The translations under genes were made by a program, and so were the position numbers. The notes below the pieces were generated by a model. That model was not told the origin of the DNA. It searched no databases and worked only from the letters and a program-made list of their open reading frames with translations. DNA of 64,000 nucleotides from Ruegeria profundi (GTDB lineage: Bacteria; Pseudomonadota; Alphaproteobacteria; Rhodobacterales; Rhodobacteraceae): assembly GCF_001507545.1 (NCBI RefSeq), contig NZ_LQBP01000002.1:471048-535047 (forward strand), read 5' to 3'. How positions within the stretch are numbered: position 1 is the first letter of the stretch; each line of letters starts with the position of its first letter. Of this stretch, positions 1 to 9,760 are shown in pieces.

Positions 1-1
1 G

Positions 2-214
2 GAATCAATCCTGATGGCTGATCCGCAGAACTGCTGCGCCCAGCCGACGCCTTATACCGGAATCCAGTTCGTCGCGATCCCCGAATTCGCAGGCATAGCC
101 ACACAGGTGAGCCAGGAATTCTCGGCGGTGTATGCCGGACAGCAAACGGTGGATGAAGCCCTTGCCAAAGCGCAGGCTTTCACCGCTGAAGAAATGGAAG
201 CCGCAGGCTACTGA
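2..214 (+). CDS. smoE: Polyol ABC transporter substrate-binding protein, C-terminal end (partial)
   Basis: Only the last 70 or so codons are in the window, and the reading frame is open back to the window edge. The tail ends in an acidic helix (EALAKAQAFTAEEMEAAGY), typical of the C-terminal lobe of family 1 extracellular sugar-binding proteins. The partner genes follow on the same strand: two MalF/MalG-type permeases, a MalK-type ATPase and polyol dehydrogenases. It should therefore be the periplasmic sorbitol/mannitol-binding protein SmoE. The assignment rests mostly on context, because little of the protein is visible. Confidence 0.75.
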   Translation, partial: ESILMADPQNCCAQPTPYTGIQFVAIPEFAGIATQVSQEFSAVYAGQQTVDEALAKAQAFTAEEMEAAGY

Positions 215-233
215 GGCATCCTCCCCGGCGGGC

Positions 234-249
234 GGGCAGCGATCTGCCC
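234..249 (+). other. Intercistronic GC-rich hairpin after smoE
   Basis: GGGCAG and CTGCCC form a six-pair stem with a CGAT loop, flanked by further GGCGGG/CCCGC complementarity. No T-tract follows. It lies about 20 bases after the smoE stop and 70 bases before the next start. Such hairpins in sugar ABC operons commonly protect the highly expressed binding-protein mRNA or cut read-through into the permease genes. That role is inferred here. Confidence 0.5.
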
Positions 250-321
250 CCCGCTCAACCCTTCCACAACTCGCGTTTTTCTCGCAGGCTGAGTTATGCC
301 TGAACAGAGAGGGTTTGCGTC

Positions 322-1188
322 ATGGCAACTCAACATTCCCGATCCGTTGCTCGCCTGATGATGGCACCCGCAGTGGTCCTGCTGCTTGGCTGGATGCTCG
401 TGCCGCTGACGATGACGCTGTACTTTTCGTTCAAGAAATACCTGCCACTGCGCGGAGGTGATCTGGGCTGGGTCGGCTTCGACAACTACGTCCGGTTCGT
501 TTCCTCAAGTTCCTTTTGGCCCGCAGTTCAGGCGACGCTGGTGATCGTTGGCGGGGTTCTGGTAATCACGGTCATTCTGGGCGTGCTGCTGGCAATGCTG
601 CTGGATCAACCAATGTGGGGGCAAGGCGTTGTTCGCATCCTCGTGATCGCACCATTCTTCGTCATGCCCACCGTGTCTGCGCTGGTTTGGAAGAACATGT
701 TCATGGACCCGGTCAACGGCCTGCTGGCCCATCTGTGGCGCCTTTTCGGGGCTGAGCCGATTTCATGGCTTTCTGAGGCGTCAATGACCTCGATCATCAT
801 GATCGTCTCGTGGCAGTGGCTGCCTTTCGCAACGTTAATCCTGCTGACCGCGATCCAATCGCTGGACAGTGAACAGCTGGAAGCCGCCGAAATGGACGGC
901 GCGCCAGTCCTAAAGCGTTTCTACCACATCATCCTGCCGCATCTGAGCCGCGCGATTACCATTGTGATCCTGATCCAGACGATCTTCCTTTTGTCGATCT
1001 TCGCAGAGATCTTCGTGACCACCGGCGGCGCATTCGGCACCCGTACGCTCACCTACCTGATCTTCCAGCGCGTGCTGGAAAGCCAGAACGTTGGCCTCGG
1101 ATCCGCAGGAGGTGTCTACGCAATCATCTTAGCCAATATTGTCGCCATCTTCCTGATGCGCATCGTCGGCAAGAACCTGGACGCGTGA
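322..1188 (+). CDS. smoF: Polyol ABC transporter permease, MalF-type
   Basis: This is a 288-residue inner-membrane permease of the binding-protein-dependent transport family. Hydrophobic segments start at about residue 14 and continue through residues 70-95, 105-125, 155-180, 210-230 and 260-282. The cytoplasmic EAA loop, which contacts the ATPase, is visible near residues 187-206 (EAAEMDGA then LPHL). The gene lies between the binding protein and a second permease on the same strand, as in smoEFGK operons. It would form a heterodimer with SmoG to import sorbitol or mannitol. Substrate specificity is inferred from the downstream polyol dehydrogenases. Confidence 0.9.
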   Translation: MATQHSRSVARLMMAPAVVLLLGWMLVPLTMTLYFSFKKYLPLRGGDLGWVGFDNYVRFVSSSSFWPAVQATLVIVGGVLVITVILGVLLAMLLDQPMWGQGVVRILVIAPFFVMPTVSALVWKNMFMDPVNGLLAHLWRLFGAEPISWLSEASMTSIIMIVSWQWLPFATLILLTAIQSLDSEQLEAAEMDGAPVLKRFYHIILPHLSRAITIVILIQTIFLLSIFAEIFVTTGGAFGTRTLTYLIFQRVLESQNVGLGSAGGVYAIILANIVAIFLMRIVGKNLDA

Positions 1189-1200
1189 GGAGGTAAGACA

Positions 1201-2031
1201 ATGGCCCGCGCAGTCACAACCCGCCGCAAATCGCTGAATACCGCCCTCGCTTGGGCCGTTGGTTTGCTGATCTTTTTCCCGATACTCTGGACCATCCTGA
1301 CCAGCTTCAAGACCGAGGCGCAGGCGATCGCCAGCCCGCCGCTGTTCCTGAACTTCAACTGGACGTTGGAAAACTACGCCATTGTGCAGGAACGGTCCGA
1401 CTATATGCGGTTCCTATGGAATTCGGTCATCATAGCCGGGGGTTCGACTATTCTCGGCGTTATCATCGCCGTCCCCGCCGCATGGGCGATGGCATTCGTG
1501 CCATCCAAGCGAACCAAGGACATCCTGCTATGGATGCTGTCCACCAAGATGTTGCCTGCGGTCGGTGTTCTATACCCGATTTACCTGTTGTTCATCCGAC
1601 TGGGCCTGCTGGACACGCGCGGAGGGCTGGTCGTCGTGCTGATGCTCATCAACCTGCCGATCATCGTTTGGATGCTCTACACCTATTTCCGCGAGATTCC
1701 GGGTGAAATTCTGGAAGCCGCGCGGATGGACGGTGCGACGTTGAAAGAGGAAATCCTTTATGTCCTGACACCCATGGCCATTCCCGGCATCGCCTCGACC
1801 GTGCTGTTGAACTTCATTCTGGCCTGGAACGAAGCATTCTGGACGCTCAACTTGACAGCCGTGGATGCTGCACCGCTAACGGCCTTCATCGCCAGCTATT
1901 CCAGCCCAGAAGGCCTGTTCTTTGCCAAGCTCAGCGCGGCCTCGACCATGGCGATTGCGCCGATCCTGATCCTTGGCTGGTTCAGCCAGAAACAACTTGT
2001 CCGCGGCCTGACCTTCGGCGCTGTGAAATAA
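1201..2031 (+). CDS. smoG: Polyol ABC transporter permease, MalG-type
   Basis: This 276-residue permease is the partner of SmoF. It has six predicted membrane spans, the first near residues 14-33, and an EAA loop near residues 172-190 (EAARMDGAT). It starts 12 bases after smoF with a GAGGAGG-type ribosome site just upstream (gtgaggaggtaagacaATG), so the two are translated together. The length and the N-terminal basic segment ahead of helix 1 fit MalG/UgpE-type proteins. It moves the polyol across the inner membrane with SmoF and SmoK. Confidence 0.9.
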   Translation: MARAVTTRRKSLNTALAWAVGLLIFFPILWTILTSFKTEAQAIASPPLFLNFNWTLENYAIVQERSDYMRFLWNSVIIAGGSTILGVIIAVPAAWAMAFVPSKRTKDILLWMLSTKMLPAVGVLYPIYLLFIRLGLLDTRGGLVVVLMLINLPIIVWMLYTYFREIPGEILEAARMDGATLKEEILYVLTPMAIPGIASTVLLNFILAWNEAFWTLNLTAVDAAPLTAFIASYSSPEGLFFAKLSAASTMAIAPILILGWFSQKQLVRGLTFGAVK

Positions 2032-2043
2032 GGAAGACTTCTC

Positions 2044-3048
2044 ATGGGACGTATTCAACTCAAGTCCGTGACCAAAAGCTTCGGCGATGTTGAGGTCATT
2101 CCTCCGCTGGACCTGACCATCGAGGACGGTGAGTTCACAGTCTTTGTTGGACCTTCGGGTTGCGGCAAGTCCACGCTTTTACGCTTGATTGCAGGGCTGG
2201 AGGATATCACTTCGGGCTCTATCGACATTGATGGGGCAGATGCCACCGACGTACCCCCCGCAAGACGTGGGTTGGCGATGGTGTTCCAGTCCTACGCACT
2301 TTACCCGCATATGACGGTACGCAAGAACATCGCGTTCCCTCTGCGCATGGCGAAGCTGGATCAGGCCGAAATCGACAAACGCGTCGAAGGCGCGGCAGCC
2401 GTTTTGAACCTGACAGACTATCTTGACCGTCGTCCTGGCCAGTTATCCGGTGGCCAGCGCCAGCGTGTTGCCATAGGTCGGGCGATTGTTCGCGAGCCCG
2501 CTGCGTTCCTGTTCGATGAACCGCTGTCGAACCTCGACGCCGCACTGCGCGTTGGCATGCGGTTGGAAATCAGTGAATTGCATGAGCGTCTGGCGACCAC
2601 AATGATCTACGTGACCCACGATCAGGTCGAAGCCATGACCATGGCCGACAAGATCGTCGTGCTTCAAGCCGGAGTGATCGAGCAAGTCGGCAGCCCGCTG
2701 GAGCTTTATCGGACGCCGCGCAACCTGTTTGTCGCCGGGTTCATAGGCTCACCAAAGATGAACTTTATCGAGGGACCCGAAGCAGCAAAACACGGGGCTC
2801 ACACCATCGGAATCCGGCCTGAACACATCGCAGTTTCGGAATCCGAAGGTGACTGGTCCGGGGTCGTCAGCGTTTCGGAACACCTTGGATCTGACACGTT
2901 CTTCCATATTCACGAAACCGGTCTGGCAGAAACGATTACCGTCCGTGCCGATGGCGAGGTCGGCTTCCGCCACGGGGACCGCATTCATCTGACACCACGG
3001 GCCGATGTAATCCATCGATTTAACGCGAAAGGCTTGCGGATCGAATGA
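2044..3048 (+). CDS. smoK: Polyol ABC transporter ATP-binding protein, MalK/UgpC-type
   Basis: This 334-residue ATPase energises the SmoEFG importer. Walker A (GPSGCGKST) is near residues 36-44, the signature LSGGQ at 134-138, and Walker B with the catalytic glutamate (FLFDEP) at 155-160. The switch histidine lies in YVTHDQ. The C-terminal third (from about residue 235, including GIRPEHI) is the TOBE/OB regulatory domain found in MalK and UgpC. The start is 12 bases after smoG. The stop overlaps the next start by four bases (ATGA), a sign of translational coupling. Confidence 0.93.
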   Translation: MGRIQLKSVTKSFGDVEVIPPLDLTIEDGEFTVFVGPSGCGKSTLLRLIAGLEDITSGSIDIDGADATDVPPARRGLAMVFQSYALYPHMTVRKNIAFPLRMAKLDQAEIDKRVEGAAAVLNLTDYLDRRPGQLSGGQRQRVAIGRAIVREPAAFLFDEPLSNLDAALRVGMRLEISELHERLATTMIYVTHDQVEAMTMADKIVVLQAGVIEQVGSPLELYRTPRNLFVAGFIGSPKMNFIEGPEAAKHGAHTIGIRPEHIAVSESEGDWSGVVSVSEHLGSDTFFHIHETGLAETITVRADGEVGFRHGDRIHLTPRADVIHRFNAKGLRIE

Positions 3049-3818
3049 CACGTCTGGCAGGCAAAACCGCCCTGATCACAGGGGCCGCGCGCGGCATCGG
3101 GTTCGCCTTTGCCAAGGCCTATGTGGCAGAGGGCGCGCGCGTCGCGATAGCTGATATCGACATCCAGCGTGCGCGGGGTGCGGCCGCAGAGATTGGCGAG
3201 GCAGCATTCGCCATCAAAATGGACGTGACCAATCAGCAAAGCATCGACGAGGCCGTAGAGAAAACAACCGACCGTTTCGGACCCATCGACATTCTGATCA
3301 ACAACGCTGCTATCTTCACTGCCGCACCAATCGTTGAGATCGAGCGTGCCGACTACAACCGCGTTTTTGACATCAACGTCGCTGGCGTGCTTTTCACAAT
3401 GCAAGCGGTCGCCCGCCACATGATCGCGCAGGGAACAAGAGGTCGGATCATTAACATGGCGTCGCAGGCCGGACGGCGGGGCGAGCCTTTGGTTGCGGTC
3501 TACTGCGCCAGCAAAGCGGCAATCATCTCTCTGACACAATCGGCAGGCCTAAACCTGATCTCTCATGGAATAAACGTAAATGCCATTGCCCCCGGTGTAG
3601 TCGACGGCGAACACTGGGACGGCGTTGATGCGTTTTTCGCGAAACATGAAGGCAAACCCCCCGGCCAAAAGAAGCGCGAAGTGGCAGCAGCCATTCCCTA
3701 TGGCCGGATGGGGCGCGCTGAAGACCTGACCGGCATGGCGGTATTTCTCGCCTCGGATGAGGCCAAGTACATCGTCGCACAAACCTACAACGTCGATGGC
3801 GGAAACTGGATGAGCTGA
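3045..3818 (+). CDS. smoS: Sorbitol dehydrogenase, SDR family (L-iditol 2-dehydrogenase)
   Basis: This 257-residue classical short-chain dehydrogenase oxidises D-glucitol to D-fructose with NAD+. The nucleotide motif TGAARGIG is at residues 12-19 and NNA at 84-86. Ser138, Tyr151 and Lys155 (VYCASK) make the catalytic set. ADID after the second beta strand puts an Asp where NAD+-specific SDRs bind the ribose. It overlaps smoK by four bases and mtlK by one base, so it belongs to the transport operon. The functional name rests on close resemblance to SmoS of Rhodobacter and on its position. Confidence 0.88.
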   Translation: MTRLAGKTALITGAARGIGFAFAKAYVAEGARVAIADIDIQRARGAAAEIGEAAFAIKMDVTNQQSIDEAVEKTTDRFGPIDILINNAAIFTAAPIVEIERADYNRVFDINVAGVLFTMQAVARHMIAQGTRGRIINMASQAGRRGEPLVAVYCASKAAIISLTQSAGLNLISHGINVNAIAPGVVDGEHWDGVDAFFAKHEGKPPGQKKREVAAAIPYGRMGRAEDLTGMAVFLASDEAKYIVAQTYNVDGGNWMS

Positions 3819-5323
3819 TGGACCCTGTGGCGAATGCAAAACCTCCGGTGCGGCTGCGGCGTGACAACCTGTCAAACCTGCCAGCGACTGTCAAAGTGCC
3901 GACGTACCAGGTAACGGATCTGAGTCCGGGCATAGTACACATCGGACTAGGCAATTTTCATCGCGCACACCAGGCTTGGTATATTCACCAGCTATTGCAG
4001 CATGGACAGGCCCATGACTGGGCAATCATCGGGGCTGGCGTACGAAGTTATGACGCCGAGATGCGAGAAAGACTGCTTGCGCAGGACTGTCTGACAACGC
4101 TCATTGAACTGGATCCGCATGGGATATCAGCCGAGGTGATTGGTCCGATGATTGACTACCTGCCGATTGAGGCGGGCAACGCTGCTCTGATACGGCAGAT
4201 GGTTGATCCTTCCATACGGATTGTGTCGCTGACAGTAACCGAGGGCGGTTATTATCTGGATGCCAACTCCGGGATCTTGGACACTGATCAAGAAGATATT
4301 CGCCATGACGCGGAAAACCCGAACCAGCCCCGCACGGCCTTTGGCGCCATAGTTGCAGCGCTAAAGCAACGCCGGGCCGGTGGTATCAAACCATTTACGA
4401 CGCTGAGCTGCGACAACCTTCAGGGAAACGGCGCAATTCTGCGCAACTGCGTAGTTGGCCTGGCGCGTATGTCCGACCCGGATCTGGCTGATTGGATTGA
4501 CGAAAACAGTGCGTTCCCCAATTCGATGGTGGATTGCATTGTACCCGCGACGACAGACCATGTCGTCTCGCAATGCCTCGCGCTCGGCCTCGACGATCGT
4601 GCTCCAGTTTCACATGAGAATTTTCGCCAATGGGTGATCGAGGATGACTTCTGCGCCGGGCGTCCACCCCTCGAACAGGTCGGGGTAACGCTGACCCACG
4701 ATGTTCACAGCTATGAAGCTATGAAACTTCGGATATTGAACGGGGGCCACCAGTTGCTCGCAAATGTCGGGGAAATTCTGAATGTACCGACGATTTCAGG
4801 CTGTATGCACGACCCAGATATCGCGGCGTTTTTCCAGAAAGTTCAAGCTGAAGAAATCCTGCCCCATGTGAAGGCTGTCCCCGGAACGACATCGACGGAG
4901 TATCTTGGGCTGGTTGCAAAGCGATTTGCCAACACCGCGATTCACGATACAACGCGCCGGGTGGCGTTTGACGGATCTGCACGGCATCCCGGATTTTTAC
5001 TGCCATCCCTGCGCGATGCACTTGCGTCAGGGTCATCCACAAACGGGCTCGCATTGGCCGCGGCGTTCTGGTGCCGGATGTGTGCGGGTGTCCGTGAGGA
5101 TGGTTCTGAAATTGCCCCCAACGACCCCCAATGGGAGAGTTTGCAGAAAACCGCGCTGGCGTCCAAAGCTGATCCAGCCCTTTGGGTCGAACAACGCCAA
5201 TACTATGGTGACTTTGGCAGCGAAACGCAGTTTTCTAGGGCCTTTGCCCACTGGCTGAACTTGATCTGGGAAAGTGGCAGCCGGGCGGCTTTAGCTGAAT
5301 ATGTGGTATTGCCAAGTTGTTGA
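3818..5323 (+). CDS. mtlK: Mannitol 2-dehydrogenase, long-chain polyol dehydrogenase family
   Basis: At 501 residues it has the usual length for MtlK/UxuB-type mannitol dehydrogenases. The N-terminal Rossmann motif HIGLGNFHRAH is at about 41-51. The catalytic lysine region KLRILNGGHQ lies near residue 305. It converts D-mannitol to D-fructose with NAD+. The start overlaps the smoS stop by one base (TGATG), making it the last gene of the operon. Sorbitol and mannitol taken up by SmoEFGK thus both enter as fructose. An IS6 relic directly follows, so any gene that lay downstream is lost. Confidence 0.92.
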   Translation: MDPVANAKPPVRLRRDNLSNLPATVKVPTYQVTDLSPGIVHIGLGNFHRAHQAWYIHQLLQHGQAHDWAIIGAGVRSYDAEMRERLLAQDCLTTLIELDPHGISAEVIGPMIDYLPIEAGNAALIRQMVDPSIRIVSLTVTEGGYYLDANSGILDTDQEDIRHDAENPNQPRTAFGAIVAALKQRRAGGIKPFTTLSCDNLQGNGAILRNCVVGLARMSDPDLADWIDENSAFPNSMVDCIVPATTDHVVSQCLALGLDDRAPVSHENFRQWVIEDDFCAGRPPLEQVGVTLTHDVHSYEAMKLRILNGGHQLLANVGEILNVPTISGCMHDPDIAAFFQKVQAEEILPHVKAVPGTTSTEYLGLVAKRFANTAIHDTTRRVAFDGSARHPGFLLPSLRDALASGSSTNGLALAAAFWCRMCAGVREDGSEIAPNDPQWESLQKTALASKADPALWVEQRQYYGDFGSETQFSRAFAHWLNLIWESGSRAALAEYVVLPSC

Positions 5324-5393
5324 CCAGGTTTGATAAAGCTATGTCAGTGCCGTGAGAATATCGACCAATTCGCCGCGCTTCTGAACACGGCAC

Positions 5394-5877
5394 TTGTCGA
5401 GATCCTGTTGGCAGCGCGGGGTGTGATGGTCATTTGGGAAGCAATCCGGCTGTGGCGGGCGATCGACGCAAATGGAGGTGTTGTCGATATTCTCGTGCAA
5501 ACGCGCAGGAATGCAAAAGCCGAGAAGCGGTTTTTCAAAGACTGGTTTCGCAGTTTGGCCAACTATGGGTCGTGATCACCAACAAATTGCGCAGCTATAT
5601 TAAACCAATCAAAGCTCTGGCCCCAGACACTGACCGCCGCGCCCACAAAGGTCTCAACACCGCGATCGAAGTATCGCACAGACAGGCCCACAAACGGGCG
5701 AAGATGTTCGGTTGGTTCAAATCCAACTGGCTAGCTCAGAGGTTTCTGTCCGCGCATGACCGGATCGATCTGATCTTCTGCCCCTGCCGTTATCAACTCA
5801 CCGCCGCCTCATACCGCCACGCCCGCAACGATGCATTTAACCTCTGGGCCAACTACACTGCCGAAACAGCAGTATGA
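5394..5877 (+). pseudogene. IS6-family transposase relic, internally deleted and frameshifted
   Basis: Two frames carry IS6 transposase signatures. The first reads EILLAARGVMVIWEAIRLW, an N-terminal helix, and jumps directly to RAIDANGGVVDILVQTRRN of the catalytic core, so roughly 40 residues are missing. After about 5545 the homology moves to another frame (LVSQFGQLWVVITNKLRSY, then AKMFGWFKSNWLAQRFLSA and CRYQLTAASYRHAR at the C terminus). The open pieces are at 5330-5575 and 5434-5877. This cannot make an active transposase. The C-terminal sequence resembles the relic at 20145-20345 more than the intact element at 29794. Confidence 0.8.
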
Positions 5878-6091
5878 ACCAGTCTGTGCCAATTTTTCAG
5901 ACACTGCAGAAAACAACTTGGCAATGCCGTTGGTCCATATCTGCCTATGGAAATTGGATACAGCCGATCATGACCATAGGTTGCTTTTGAAAGTGGATCA
6001 GACAATCTGCACCAATACCAGATGTGATTGCACGGGCGCTTCTTGCGCCATTGTGCCGGACGATTTTATTTTTCAGTGTCCTGCTCTTTTG

Positions 6092-7603
6092 TCACGCAGG
6101 TCTGACGTTGTCTGCCAACCAGTTCTCGTACCAGCGCATCAGGCAAGACCTAAGGGTGGCGTAGTCCTTCGTGCTGAGTTTTTGGTCGGTTGCGCGTTGC
6201 ATTTCTTCGGCCACGTTCTGAAGAACATCGTGCTCGTCGCGACCACATGTTTCTCCGTCTACAACTGCCAATGAACCGCCAGTGTAAACCTTTTGGATGT
6301 CCGTAGACTTTGCACTGCTCACCAGCAGCTCAACCGGATCAACATGCTCGGCCAGCCAAGGTCCTTTCAGGCGGTTCAGGTTTACAATTTGAAAATCGGC
6401 GCGTTTGCCAATTGAGAGGCTGCCAATGTGTTGATCCATACCCATCAGGCGCGCGCCGCCCATTGTTGCCATGTCAAAGACGTCTTGTGCGCTCAGGTCC
6501 GGTTGTGTCGGATCGTCAGACCAATAGAGGTTCCGGGCCAGGCGCATCTCTGCGAACATGTCATCATCATTTGCCAGGCTCGTGCCATCCATCCCAAGCG
6601 CAAGATTTATCCCCAAACTCTTCATTCTTGGTGCGCGCGCGATCCCACACCGCAACCGCAAATTTGAACTGGGGTTGCAAACGATATGAGCCCCCATATC
6701 GGCAACACGGTTCAGATCTTTGTCATCGGCCCAGACCATGTGCGCCAACGACAGATTTTCACTTAACAAGCCGGACTGGGCCAATTCGCTAATGGAAGTC
6801 GGAAAATCAGCACCCCCAATGGTCCGATGTTGCAGTAAGGACTCTTCCGCGTGGGTTTGAACGCGCACACCTTTTTCCCGTACCGTTCGGCCGATGTCGC
6901 GCAAAAGCCGTCGCCCCGTCCAGTGGGGTGCCGTTGGCCCAAACCAAATATCCACGGTATCCGTTCCCCGGTATTCTTCGTGTAATCGGGAAATCAGGTT
7001 TACGTAGTTTTCCGGTTCCAAGCGTTTGCGAGAAATGTGTTTGCGCTGCAGCGTTCCTCTTAAGCTTTCAGGCAATGACGCAAGGAAAGCTTGATCCTGC
7101 CCATCGGGGTGCACCAGCCGATTTTGCCAGCGTTCTCCGGGTGCGACTGCGCAGGCAAGACCCAGACTCGAAAATACTTGGATTTTTTCCCTGATTTTAC
7201 TTTCGGAAAGCGCCACGGTCTCTGCGGCTGTACAGCAATCCACAACGGCCGTTACCCCGCTTTTTAGTAGCCGTAGTGAGGCGTATTCTGTGGCCGTTCT
7301 GGACGAGATGTCCGCAGCTCCGGCAGCGGACAAAATCCAAGGTTCCAAGACATCGTCAAAAATCCCTTGATTCACCAGATTCACCCCAAAACAATGGTGG
7401 TGAGCATTCACGAAACCCGGTGCGATCACGGTACTTTCGTCTTTGTGCAGCGTTGCTTCAGGGTAGCGCGACCTTAGTTCCGGAAACGGTGCAAGGTCGC
7501 AGATTTTTCCCTGGCTGACATAAATCGCGTGGTTCTTATGACTGTGAAACGCATCAACAATGACCCACTTTGCCGCGAATATGGCTCTACTATCAGCCGG
7601 CAT
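6092..7603 (-). CDS. Amidohydrolase of the ATZ/TRZ (cytosine/guanine deaminase-like) family
   Basis: This is a 503-residue metal-dependent hydrolase. The first metal site is NAHHHC near residues 67-71. A further histidine is in VQTHAEES, another in LAHMVW, and the catalytic aspartate in LGMDGTS. The C terminus has IGSLSIGKRADF, usual for the composite beta domain of the subtype III amidohydrolases. Members deaminate or dechlorinate nitrogen rings such as guanine, 8-oxoguanine, cytosine or s-triazines. The substrate cannot be fixed from sequence. It overlaps the upstream DUF1989 gene by 11 bases, so the two are co-translated. Confidence 0.85.
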   Translation of the reverse strand: MPADSRAIFAAKWVIVDAFHSHKNHAIYVSQGKICDLAPFPELRSRYPEATLHKDESTVIAPGFVNAHHHCFGVNLVNQGIFDDVLEPWILSAAGAADISSRTATEYASLRLLKSGVTAVVDCCTAAETVALSESKIREKIQVFSSLGLACAVAPGERWQNRLVHPDGQDQAFLASLPESLRGTLQRKHISRKRLEPENYVNLISRLHEEYRGTDTVDIWFGPTAPHWTGRRLLRDIGRTVREKGVRVQTHAEESLLQHRTIGGADFPTSISELAQSGLLSENLSLAHMVWADDKDLNRVADMGAHIVCNPSSNLRLRCGIARAPRMKSLGINLALGMDGTSLANDDDMFAEMRLARNLYWSDDPTQPDLSAQDVFDMATMGGARLMGMDQHIGSLSIGKRADFQIVNLNRLKGPWLAEHVDPVELLVSSAKSTDIQKVYTGGSLAVVDGETCGRDEHDVLQNVAEEMQRATDQKLSTKDYATLRSCLMRWYENWLADNVRPA

Positions 7604-8276
7604 TTACAACAAATTCCAACGAGCTGGGTGTACCTTCATCCCCATTGACCGGTGTAATGTCCTGCGGACATGCAGACATGACCGCATAGACCGACATCTC
7701 TGCTTTGAAAGTTATCGTGTCGCCTGGCTTGGAAACTGGCGGCGCCCATTGAAGTCCGCCTTCGACAAGGACCGGAACGTTCATCCAAAGGTTGAAGGGC
7801 GCAGGCACAACGGGTGCCACTTGCCCAATTGCAATCATTGCTTGCCTGAGATTGTCGGCACAATTGTCATGATATTCCGCACAACCAAGCTGTTTGTATC
7901 GATTGGCGTCGCAGGCTGCGATAAGCGTGTCGTGTACACCAGGTGAGCTGTCTTGGATCACGGTCAACAAAGGGTTGCGCAGATTGCTGACCAGTTTGTC
8001 ACCCACTTCGGGAGAGATGGAAAGAAGATCTGTATGAACGTGTGGCATCGACATGTATTCCTGAGTATCACTCGCATTAAACGCCCAGAAATCACAGACT
8101 TGCCAGCCCGTCGGATTGGTGATTGTCAGACTGTGCCCTGCAGCCAAACGAACTGCCACACCACATCGCGCGGGAACAACGTAGTGCTTTGAAAGCACCG
8201 GGACGCCGTCATCAGAAATGGCGCTTTTCATACTTTTGTTAAAGCCATCGGGTTGCGACGGGATATATTGCTGCAT
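7593..8276 (-). CDS. DUF1989 (urea carboxylase-associated) family protein
   Basis: A 227-residue cytosolic protein of DUF1989. Visible hallmarks are TNPTGWQVCDFWAFNA, SPGVHDTLIAACD, and the PAPFNLWMN segment. Some family members pair with urea or guanidine carboxylase, and two of them form carboxyguanidine deiminase. This one stands alone beside an amidohydrolase. The start at 8276 was chosen because AGGAG sits nine bases upstream (aacaggagtttccgcttATG). The longer frame to 8324 lacks a ribosome site. The LysR gene lies about 100 bases upstream on the same strand. Confidence 0.8.
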   Translation of the reverse strand: MQQYIPSQPDGFNKSMKSAISDDGVPVLSKHYVVPARCGVAVRLAAGHSLTITNPTGWQVCDFWAFNASDTQEYMSMPHVHTDLLSISPEVGDKLVSNLRNPLLTVIQDSSPGVHDTLIAACDANRYKQLGCAEYHDNCADNLRQAMIAIGQVAPVVPAPFNLWMNVPVLVEGGLQWAPPVSKPGDTITFKAEMSVYAVMSACPQDITPVNGDEGTPSSLEFVVNAG

Positions 8277-8373
8277 AAGCGGAAACTCCTGTTTGAGAGT
8301 CCAGAAACGCATGCTTTGGCACAATTGAGAAATGACAAAAATTCAACCGATGGATTAGATCGGTTTTGCGGGT

Positions 8374-9300
8374 TCAGTCCTCGAAAAACCTCTGGCCCAC
8401 TGCACTGTCGCGAAACTCGTCCGCCTGATCCAGCAACCACTCACGGAATACCCGCACCCGAGCGCGATTGGCGTAAGTTTCAGGGCAAACAAGGTAGTAA
8501 CTCTTGTTTTCCAGCGACGTGTCAAAAGGTGCGACCAGCATTTCCTTTTCCAGAAAACGCGCGGCGGCCAAAAGGCTGACCAATGCAACCCCATGGCCGT
8601 CACTAGCGGTCAATAAGCAGATATGTTCTTCAGAGTAAGTGACGTAGGGTTCGACGTTGCTGTCCTTCAGCCCGACAACATCCATCCACCGCTCCCAGCT
8701 TGGATCCGCCTCGGAGTACCCACTCCACTGATATTCTATCAGCTTTGCCTCCAGCAAATCGGCAGGCGACGTCAGTTCTCTTGCCTTTTCAATGCTGCAA
8801 ACGGGTGCGACCCGGTCATTCAAAACCCAGACGACATTACTGTCAGGATAGTCACCAAACCCATAGCGAATAGCAACGTCTACGTTACTTGACTTGAAAT
8901 CCACCAATTGATCGCTGGACAAAACGCGAACCGAGATTTCAGGATATTCCTCGTAAAAACTGCGCAGCCTGGGACTAAGCCAATTGGCGGCAAATGAACC
9001 AGTCGTTGAAATGGTCAAGGTCCCACCCAGCACGTCTTCCTCAAGGGCGAGAGAGCCGGCCTCAATACTCTTGAAAGCGGCGATTATGTAAGGAGCGTAG
9101 TTGGCACCTTCCTCCGTCAGCTTCAGCGCACGCGTCAACCGGTGAAAAAGAGATACGCCCAGTTGTTCTTCCAACGACTTAATTTGATGTGACACGGCTG
9201 TCGGCGTCACGCACAACTCATCTGCGGCGTCCTTAAAGCTCAGATGTCGGCAAGCGGCCTCAAAGGCCTGAATGCTCTTCAATGACGGTATCCTCGCCAT
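8374..9300 (-). CDS. LysR-family regulator, GcvA-like
   Basis: This 308-residue protein has an N-terminal winged helix (SLKSIQAFEAACRHLSF, then VTPTAVSHQIKSLEEQLG) followed by a LysR substrate-binding domain. The pattern of ISTTGSFAANWLSPRL and FRVF-type C terminus matches the GcvA/AmpR-like subgroup. The start at 9300 (MARIPSLKS) matches the family N terminus, while the 15 extra codons upstream do not. It lies upstream of, and in line with, the DUF1989 and amidohydrolase genes, so it probably controls them. The effector is unknown. Confidence 0.88.
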   Translation of the reverse strand: MARIPSLKSIQAFEAACRHLSFKDAADELCVTPTAVSHQIKSLEEQLGVSLFHRLTRALKLTEEGANYAPYIIAAFKSIEAGSLALEEDVLGGTLTISTTGSFAANWLSPRLRSFYEEYPEISVRVLSSDQLVDFKSSNVDVAIRYGFGDYPDSNVVWVLNDRVAPVCSIEKARELTSPADLLEAKLIEYQWSGYSEADPSWERWMDVVGLKDSNVEPYVTYSEEHICLLTASDGHGVALVSLLAAARFLEKEMLVAPFDTSLENKSYYLVCPETYANRARVRVFREWLLDQADEFRDSAVGQRFFED

Positions 9301-9760
9301 GCTGCGCGGCCTTCCTTCTATTTCGTTCAGACTCAATAACATCATACCCTAATTGCCATTACGCGTATGCGTGAAATTCTTGGAAATGAGGTGAATTGAG
9401 CTAACTTGCTCCGTGTTCGGCGTTAGAGTTTTGGGACGAGTTCACGCGTCGAATGTATGTTGGCGCTCAGCGGATATACGAAGCCGCAACAGAATGTCAG
9501 GAACTTGGCGATAAGCGCCACACTGCCTTTGTAGCTAATGCGAAAGCTGATGCACACTTGTTGCTCGCGGAATAGTAGCAGAATAAACAATTTAGTAAGG
9601 CGGATTCGGTATGCCAAAGCGACCCCCGCCCTAAGACCAGATTTTCAGGGTTCGGCAAGCCCGCTGACAAAATTTAAGAGGACCAGTGTCCGTTTTGGCT
9701 GACTGTCGAGCCATTGTTGGCGGCCCAATTTTTTCGGCACATGGCACCGTTACACTGTCA
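9301..9760. other. Long intergenic region with a possible short relic ORF
   Basis: About 460 bases separate the LysR start from the end of the next minus-strand gene. It is more AT-rich than its flanks and should hold the LysR promoter. On the plus strand, 9399-9575 reads without stops as about 58 codons with amino-acid use like a real protein (for example EFWDEFTRRMYVGAQRIYEA), but it lacks a convincing start. It may be the tail of a lost gene. No repeat or transposon end was recognised. Confidence 0.3.
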
